The notes beneath the pieces were generated by a model. It did not search any database. It saw only the letters and a list, made by a program, of their open reading frames with translations, and was not told the origin of the DNA. From an uncultured Candidatus Saccharibacteria bacterium (GTDB lineage Bacteria; Patescibacteriota; Saccharimonadia; Saccharimonadales; Saccharimonadaceae), in the NCBI GenBank assembly GCA_947166405.1, contig CAMVEA010000003.1:1-55829 (forward strand): a stretch of DNA of 55,829 nt, given 5' to 3'. The number at the start of each line of letters is the position of its first letter. The first letter of the stretch is position 1. A program made the translations under genes and the position numbers. Positions 50,930 to 55,829 of the stretch are shown one piece after another.

Positions 50930-51651
50930 TATAACTCACCTCCAGTTACAATTGATACAAAAGCATCCTCAAAGTTTTTAGCTTTAGTTTTTTTGATTAA
51001 TTCTTTAGAAGTTCCAACTTCAGCAATACTACCATTTGCCATTATACCAATTCTATCTGATAAGCTTTCTGCTTCCTCCATATAATGAGTTGTTAAAATA
51101 ATTGTTATTTTACCTTTTAATGAATTAATAACTTTCCATAACTCTTTTCTTGCAATAACATCTAAACCAAGTGTAGGTTCATCTAAAAATAATATTTTAG
51201 GATCATTAATTAAGCTTATTGCAATAGATACTTTTCTTTGCCATCCACCAGATAAAGTTTTTGATCTTTTGTTTAATACTTCATCTAATTTAAACATTTT
51301 AATTAATTCATTAATCTTTTTATCTTTATCTTTTATCTGATAAACTCCAGCCATAAATTCTAAGTTTTCTTTTACGGTTAGATTTGGAGCAATAGCAGTT
51401 TCTTGTGGTGAAATATTTAATATCTCTTTTATTTTAAATACATCTTTTTTCATATCCATATCAAGGATTTTAATGCTTCCAGAAGTTGGTAATATTAATC
51501 CTGATAACATTTTTATTGTTGTAGTTTTTCCAGCACCATTAGTTCCTAAAAGTGCAAATAATTCACCTTGTTTAATATTTAAATCTATTCCATTTACTGC
51601 AATTTTATCTTTAAACTTTTTAGTTAATTTCTTTGTTTCAATAGAATACAT
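50929..51651 (-). CDS. ABC exporter ATPase
   Basis: A 240-residue ABC ATPase. Walker A GTNGAGKTT, the Q-loop, the signature LSGGWQRKVS, Walker B ILFLDEPTLGLD, and the switch His ILTTHYMEEAE are all present. It powers the ABC-2 permease encoded next. One base separates it from the AbrB-like gene. Its codons are strikingly A/T-ending, as in low-GC Firmicutes. Confidence 0.94.
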   Translation of the reverse strand: MYSIETKKLTKKFKDKIAVNGIDLNIKQGELFALLGTNGAGKTTTIKMLSGLILPTSGSIKILDMDMKKDVFKIKEILNISPQETAIAPNLTVKENLEFMAGVYQIKDKDKKINELIKMFKLDEVLNKRSKTLSGGWQRKVSIAISLINDPKILFLDEPTLGLDVIARKELWKVINSLKGKITIILTTHYMEEAESLSDRIGIMANGSIAEVGTSKELIKKTKAKNFEDAFVSIVTGGEL

Positions 51652-51652
51652 A

Positions 51653-51850
51653 TTATTTATTATCTGGCATTATTTTATCCATAGTATCTTCTAATACTTC
51701 AGATTTGACAATAGCCATTCCCTTCTTTTTATCACATAAAACTACGACAGCATCACCAGGTCTGATATCAAACATATCTCTTGCTTCTTTTGGTATTACT
51801 ATTTGCCCTTTCTCACCAACTTTGGCAATGCCTACATATTTATCTTTCAT
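51653..51850 (-). CDS. AbrB/SpoVT-type transcriptional regulator
   Basis: A 65-residue swapped-hairpin DNA-binding protein (YVGIAKVGEKGQIVIPKEAR; DMFDIRPGDAVVVLCDKKKG). It leads the ABC exporter operon and probably represses or activates it. The start follows AGAAGGAAGAATAT. A perfect 18-base palindrome just upstream (51865-51882) is a good candidate for its operator. Confidence 0.93.
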   Translation of the reverse strand: MKDKYVGIAKVGEKGQIVIPKEARDMFDIRPGDAVVVLCDKKKGMAIVKSEVLEDTMDKIMPDNK

Positions 51851-51864
51851 ATATTCTTCCTTCT

Positions 51865-51899
51865 AGTATAACTAGTTATACTTTTCATACTCCATTATA
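51865..51899 (-). promoter_or_regulatory. Operator palindrome and -10 box of the AbrB-ABC operon
   Basis: AGTATAACTAGTTATACT (51865-51882) is a perfect 18-base palindrome, placed between a TATAAT box (51894-51899, minus strand) and the start codon. A protein bound there would block the start of transcription or elongation. Confidence 0.55.
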
Positions 51900-52024
51900 T
51901 ACCAAATCCTCTCAAAAGTACACATATAAATTTGGGTTTGTTGCGTAATTCGTATAATACGGCAAGAAAATACTGGAACAAATTAATACCCACCCTATTA
52001 GGTGCAATTCATGAAGACCAGAAT

Positions 52025-52840
52025 CTATCGCCTCAACATCCTCTGCGCCCCCACGACCACTCCAAACACCACCAAATTCACCATCACCACCGTCGCGCCA
52101 GTCGGCGAAGATAGCAAATACGACAATACTAGTCCTACTATAAAATTCACCACCGAAACTACCACCGCCATTAACACTACCCTGCCAAACGATTTTGCAA
52201 GTTGCATAGAAATCAAAGTCGGGAAAATAATCAAACTCGAAATCAAAAGCGCCCCAAGCAACCTCATCCCAAATACCACAACAAGCGAGCAAATCACCGC
52301 AAAAATCGCATCATACAACTCCGTCTTCACGCCTATCGCTTTCGCAAAATCCTCATCAAACGTAATCGCAAAAATCCGATTATGCGAAAACACATAAAGC
52401 AGAACCACAACCACCGCAAGCCCCAAACTTAACCACACATCACTCCACGCAATCGACAGCACACTTCCGAACAGATAGCTATTCAAATCAATATTCACCC
52501 CCGGAGTCAGCGAAATCGCCATCGTCCCAATCGCGAGACTCGCCGCCGAAAGCACCGCAATCGCCGCATCCCCGTTTACCTTCTTGCTTCCGCTTAGTTT
52601 TAACACCAAAAACGACACCGCAATCACCACTGGCACTGCAAACCAAATCGGCGCAAAGTTCAGCACTGTCGCCACCGCAAAAGCCCCAAACGCCGTATGC
52701 GATAGCCCATCCCCAATCATCGAATTCTTGCGCAGCACCAACGGTACCCCAATCAGCGCCGCCGTGAGCGAGATCAACACCCCCGCAACGAGCGCCCGTT
52801 GCATGAAGCCATACGAAAACATCTCAACAAACCAATTCAT
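52025..52840 (-). CDS. znuB: Zinc/manganese ABC transporter permease
   Basis: A 271-residue ABC-3 permease with about eight membrane segments (MFSYGFMQRALVAGVLISLT; VLRKNSMIGDGLSHTAFGAF; FDEDFAKAIGV; LLGALLISSLIIFPTLISMQ). I start at ATG 52840, after GGGAGGCTTGG; the open frame extends ten codons upstream. It is the third gene of a substrate-binding, ATPase, permease operon. Zinc is the most likely substrate given the His-rich binding protein. Confidence 0.9.
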   Translation of the reverse strand: MNWFVEMFSYGFMQRALVAGVLISLTAALIGVPLVLRKNSMIGDGLSHTAFGAFAVATVLNFAPIWFAVPVVIAVSFLVLKLSGSKKVNGDAAIAVLSAASLAIGTMAISLTPGVNIDLNSYLFGSVLSIAWSDVWLSLGLAVVVVLLYVFSHNRIFAITFDEDFAKAIGVKTELYDAIFAVICSLVVVFGMRLLGALLISSLIIFPTLISMQLAKSFGRVVLMAVVVSVVNFIVGLVLSYLLSSPTGATVVMVNLVVFGVVVGAQRMLRR

Positions 52841-52883
52841 CCAAGCCTCCCGGAACACTCCACAACACATAAACCACCAATAC

Positions 52884-53561
52884 TCATCTAAACCTCCTCA
52901 GATATTCATTCGTCGGCAAGCACTCAACTTTGCCCTCCCGGATACTCACAATCTTATTCCCAATCAAATCCTCCGCATCCAAATCATGCGTAATCATTAT
53001 AATCGTCAACCCCGCCGCGTTCAGCTCCTTCAAAGTCTTATAAAACTCCTTCCGCGATTTATGATCTAAATTATTTGAAGGCTCGTCAAGAATCAAAATT
53101 TCCGAAGTCGCAGCAAGCGCCCTCGCGAGTAGTACCTTTTGTTTCTGCCCACCCGACAAACTCGCAAAACTCTCTTCCTTTAATTTCATAATCCCAAGTC
53201 GCTTCAATGCTTTCATCGCCCGCCCTTTATCCTCCTTCCGATACAACATCCTAGCGCCCAGCCGACCCAATGTCCCCGACAAAACAATCTCATAAACCGT
53301 AGCCGGAAAATTCAAATCCGTCTTCGTTTCCTGCGGCAAAAACCCAATCGACTCCCGCCGAATCCCATCCCCCAATAACACCTTCCCCTCACTCGGCTTC
53401 AATAGTCCCAGTATCGCCTTCACTAGTGTACTCTTTCCCGATCCATTCGCCCCCACAATGCAGACAAAATCCCCCAGTTTCACCTCGAAACTAGCAAGTT
53501 TAATCACCTTCACCGCCCCATAACACAGCGTCAACTTCTCTACTGCAACAGCATATCCCAT
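52884..53561 (-). CDS. znuC: Zinc/manganese ABC transporter ATPase
   Basis: A 225-residue ABC ATPase with Walker A GANGSGKST, the signature LSGGQKQKVLLAR, Walker B ILILDEPSNNLD, and the switch His MITHDLDAED. It couples ATP hydrolysis to metal uptake through the permease downstream. Its start is one base after the stop of the binding-protein gene. Confidence 0.93.
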   Translation of the reverse strand: MGYAVAVEKLTLCYGAVKVIKLASFEVKLGDFVCIVGANGSGKSTLVKAILGLLKPSEGKVLLGDGIRRESIGFLPQETKTDLNFPATVYEIVLSGTLGRLGARMLYRKEDKGRAMKALKRLGIMKLKEESFASLSGGQKQKVLLARALAATSEILILDEPSNNLDHKSRKEFYKTLKELNAAGLTIIMITHDLDAEDLIGNKIVSIREGKVECLPTNEYLRRFR

Positions 53562-53562
53562 A

Positions 53563-54549
53563 TTATTTAAGCGCCTCCCTCAGCACCTCAATATTCCTCT
53601 CCATTATATCAGCATAAGTCGCCCCACGTTCGAAATCTTCCTGCGAAATATTATGCGCCGCATTTAGTGTCATGACTTTCGCGCCGGCCTCATCTGCAAT
53701 CGTCTGTGCCAATTTATCCGAAGTTAACTCGATTTTCAGTATCACTTTCACCCCCTCCGCCTTGGCCTTATCAATTAAATATGCAATCGTCTGGCTACTC
53801 GCCTCAGTTTGCTCAGAGCAACCTGGAAACGCTGCATAATAATCCAATCCATACTCATCCACAAAATACCGAAATGGGAACCTGTCCCCAAAAATCAATT
53901 CCTTTCTCGCACCTTCAGCCACTACTTCCCGGATCTTCCTATCAATATCCATAAGACGCGCATTATATTCTTCCGCATTCCTTCCAAAAGCTTCCGCTTT
54001 CTCTGGATAAATCGTCGCCAGTTTTTCTCGTACCCCATCTACCATCTTCATCGCGTTCACCGGACTTGTCCAAATATGCTCATCATATTCAACTTCTCCA
54101 TTCGTATGTTCATGCTCTTCTTCATCTTCATGCCCTTCCTCCATCCCCTCCACCAGTTCTTCTTCCTTCACGTACACCAAATCCATCAACTTCAACACCT
54201 TCTCCTCCGGTATCTCATTATCAGAGAGCATTTCCTTCACCCACTCGTCCGATTCACCCCCAACATAAATAAACAAATCCGCCTCCCGAATCTTAATAAT
54301 ATCTTCCGGCGTCGGCTCAAAATCATGCATTTCCGCCCCAGGCTTTAGTAGCATCGACACCTCTACTCCAGTATCGCCCACCACTGCTCGCGCCAAGTCA
54401 TATCCAATAAAATTCGTTGCCAGCACATCCACTTCACCCCCACTTTTCCGATTCTCCGCCAATTTCCAAAGACCAACAGCAAAAGCACCAACAATCAGCC
54501 CAACTACCAGAATCACATAAACTGCTCTGAGGTTATTATTATTTCTCAT
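53563..54549 (-). CDS. znuA: ZnuA-like metal-binding protein
   Basis: A 328-residue cluster A-I substrate-binding protein with an N-terminal membrane anchor (AVYVILVVGLIVGAFAVGLW). Zinc ligands are likely in KPGAEMHDFEPTP, DEHIWTSPVNA and NAAHNISQEDF. An acidic His-rich loop (GHEDEEEHEHTNGEVEYDEH) before the second ligand is the mark of zinc rather than manganese proteins. The anchor is not a lipobox. TATAAT ends eight bases before the ATG, so the operon transcript is nearly leaderless. Confidence 0.93.
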   Translation of the reverse strand: MRNNNNLRAVYVILVVGLIVGAFAVGLWKLAENRKSGGEVDVLATNFIGYDLARAVVGDTGVEVSMLLKPGAEMHDFEPTPEDIIKIREADLFIYVGGESDEWVKEMLSDNEIPEEKVLKLMDLVYVKEEELVEGMEEGHEDEEEHEHTNGEVEYDEHIWTSPVNAMKMVDGVREKLATIYPEKAEAFGRNAEEYNARLMDIDRKIREVVAEGARKELIFGDRFPFRYFVDEYGLDYYAAFPGCSEQTEASSQTIAYLIDKAKAEGVKVILKIELTSDKLAQTIADEAGAKVMTLNAAHNISQEDFERGATYADIMERNIEVLREALK

Positions 54550-54616
54550 ACCTTACTATTATATACTAATATATAGTTTTTTCCACATTTTTTCCACAAT
54601 CGCACAATTAATCACG

Positions 54617-55375
54617 TCAATCTTTTACTAATTTAGCATGGAGCACGACTCTCTTCTCGCCATTCCCTAAACAGCTAGAAAGTGTCAGTATTCTATCCTC
54701 CGTAAAAACATCCATATTAAAATCGTATATCGACCTCTCTTGCATAGTTTTCACAAAAGTCCGAAACTCGCCCTCATCTGCAAAATCAGTACTAATATAA
54801 TAATCTTCTGGCACAATCGAATAAACCGAAAAAACTCGATATTTATATTTACCATCCTCTGTAGCCAGTAATACTTCGTAATTATCTTGATCCTCATACC
54901 ATTCCGTACTTAAAACCTTTTCAAGTGAACCAAACATTGATCCATCACTTGTATTATGACCATAAATAATAATGTTTTTATCACTGCCATCAAACTTATT
55001 TCGAAAATCCGCAAAAACCCATCCAGCTAAATTCCAATCTTTCTCGAAATTATGATTTAAATAATAATCATTATCTTCACCCTGTACTACTACATAATCA
55101 ATATTTGTATTATTAACTTTCACATATCCAACAACATCTTTATTAATCTTTTTAAGTGTTTCGAAATCAATACTAACTTTCGGCATATCTTGTTCTTGCG
55201 AATCATCTACAACTTCAATGCTCTCGCTAAGTTCAGCCTTAATAGAATTATTTTCGTCTGAATGATTTTTCCGAAGCAATAAATCAATAGTATAAAACAC
55301 TATTCCACTAAAGCAAACAACAATTAATAGAACGATTAAAGTTTTTCTAATATAAGTTTTTTTATACTCAATCAT
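54617..55375 (-). CDS. srtB: Class B sortase
   Basis: A 252-residue membrane-anchored transpeptidase. After an N-terminal membrane segment (TLIVLLIVVCFSGIVFYTID) the catalytic His is in IIIYGHNTSDGSMFGSL, the Cys in LTLSSCLGNGE, and the Arg in KRVVLHAKL. The NTNIDYVVVQGEDNDYYLNH region is typical of class B enzymes. It overlaps the Cna-B protein gene by eight bases, so substrate and enzyme are translationally coupled. It probably recognises the NPHTA signal of that protein. Confidence 0.95.
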   Translation of the reverse strand: MIEYKKTYIRKTLIVLLIVVCFSGIVFYTIDLLLRKNHSDENNSIKAELSESIEVVDDSQEQDMPKVSIDFETLKKINKDVVGYVKVNNTNIDYVVVQGEDNDYYLNHNFEKDWNLAGWVFADFRNKFDGSDKNIIIYGHNTSDGSMFGSLEKVLSTEWYEDQDNYEVLLATEDGKYKYRVFSVYSIVPEDYYISTDFADEGEFRTFVKTMQERSIYDFNMDVFTEDRILTLSSCLGNGEKRVVLHAKLVKD

Positions 55376-55829
55376 TATGTTGATTCTTCTTGAGCAACGC
55401 TATTCCACAAACAAACCCAAAACTAAATACAGAAATCATCGCTATGCTCAAACTACTTTGATCAGCAGTATGAGGATTATAAATATAACTTTGTTTCTTT
55501 GCTGGAGTAATATTAGGAGTCGTAGTTCTATCAGGTATTACAGGATTTTCAGGAGTTTCTGGTGTATGGTGGTTAGTAATAGTAGTGAGTCTGCCTTCGG
55601 TAGTATTTCCAGAAATGGTGTAGCCGGTTGGGAGGGTTGGTTCATTCCAAGTGTAGGTAATTCTTTGTCCTGCATTAAAGGCTGGTAGATTCTCAATCGT
55701 AGCAGTCCAGTTATTGCCAGCATTAAGTGTAACAACGTCACCATTACTTAGTCTCACTTCGATACTACTAGGACGAAGTCCATCTTGGTTCTCTGCATCA
55801 TCCCAAACTTTGAGGATAGAAGCACTGGT
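55368..55829 (-). CDS. Cna-B surface protein, C-terminal part, with NPHTA sorting signal (cut by window edge)
   Basis: The frame is open to the window edge, so only the last 153 residues are seen. They include a Cna-B (collagen-binding B-type) domain (SILKVWDDAENQDGLRPSSI; YTWNEPTLPTGYTISGNTTE), a Pro/Thr-rich linker, the motif NPHTAD, a hydrophobic segment (LSIAMISVFSFGFVCGIALL) and the tail KKNQHND. NPxTx is the motif of class B sortase substrates. The stop overlaps the sortase start. Confidence 0.9.
   Translation of the reverse strand, partial: TSASILKVWDDAENQDGLRPSSIEVRLSNGDVVTLNAGNNWTATIENLPAFNAGQRITYTWNEPTLPTGYTISGNTTEGRLTTITNHHTPETPENPVIPDRTTTPNITPAKKQSYIYNPHTADQSSLSIAMISVFSFGFVCGIALLKKNQHND

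Noticed and set aside
51912-52292. 126-codon open frame on the minus strand
   Set aside because: It is read in another frame within the znuB gene, and its composition (Phe, Asp and Trp runs) is that of an out-of-frame shadow.

Overview
The window looks like a chromosomal piece of a host-associated member of the Candidate Phyla Radiation, most likely Candidatus Saccharibacteria (TM7). This is an inference from gene content: very compact housekeeping genes (a 409-residue ProS without an editing domain, a 196-residue EF-Ts), many small paralogous or decaying genes, large VPNTG-anchored surface proteins, and no biosynthetic operons. TGA is used as a normal stop. Coding is dense on both strands and composition is patchy: C-ending codons dominate at 36.4-39 kb, while 50.2-51.9 kb is very AT-rich.

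Region 1 (0.2-7.7 kb) is a housekeeping block: proS, a GH13-like protein, a CPBP protease, rseP, frr and rpmE (type B), facing rpsB-tsf. It resembles a collapsed version of the widespread rpsB-tsf-pyrH-frr-uppS-cdsA-dxr-rseP-proS cluster, with the nucleotide, lipid and isoprenoid genes gone. Region 2 (7.7-14.6 kb) is a surface block on the minus strand: a VPNTG-anchored protein, a DUF916-like protein, tRNA-Leu(GAG), and a 1523-residue adhesin with SdrD-like and MucBP-like domains. Region 3 (14.8-25.3 kb) holds a 1189-residue helicase-nuclease with an N-terminal Cys4 motif, a secreted lipase-like surface protein, several small proteins, a structured noncoding region with a candidate small RNA overlapping a small ORF, a HAD phosphatase, and a SWIM zinc-finger protein.

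Region 4 (25.5-36.3 kb) is an accessory or defence-like stretch: a FISUMP/InlB-repeat secreted protein, an HD-domain protein with a truncated second copy 4 kb away, a Panacea-type toxin-antitoxin pair, a frameshifted DUF2188 gene, a MazG-like NTP pyrophosphohydrolase next to a nuclease-DUF2075 helicase, an IS5-like insertion with an in-frame stop, and a DUF4268 nuclease-like protein. Region 5 (36.4-50 kb) carries an ADP-ribosylglycohydrolase, a MATE-cytidylate-kinase-like fusion, and a set of small redox and detoxification genes (MBL hydrolase, MmcQ/YjbR, zinc-ribbon, half flavodoxin, aldo/keto reductase, cyclophilin-like, alpha/beta hydrolase) with several duplicated and broken copies. Region 6 (50.2-55.8 kb) has an AbrB-ABC exporter operon of foreign composition, a znuABC-like zinc importer, and a class B sortase overlapping the end of a Cna-B protein that carries a matching NPHTA sorting signal.

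Two themes run through the whole window. Many first-in-operon genes have an extended -10 promoter (TGnTATAAT or close) only 6-7 bases before the start codon, which predicts leaderless mRNAs, while operon-internal genes have good Shine-Dalgarno sites. Gene decay is visible at many sites: in-frame stops, frameshifts, internal deletion at a 9-bp repeat, and truncation by an insertion sequence.
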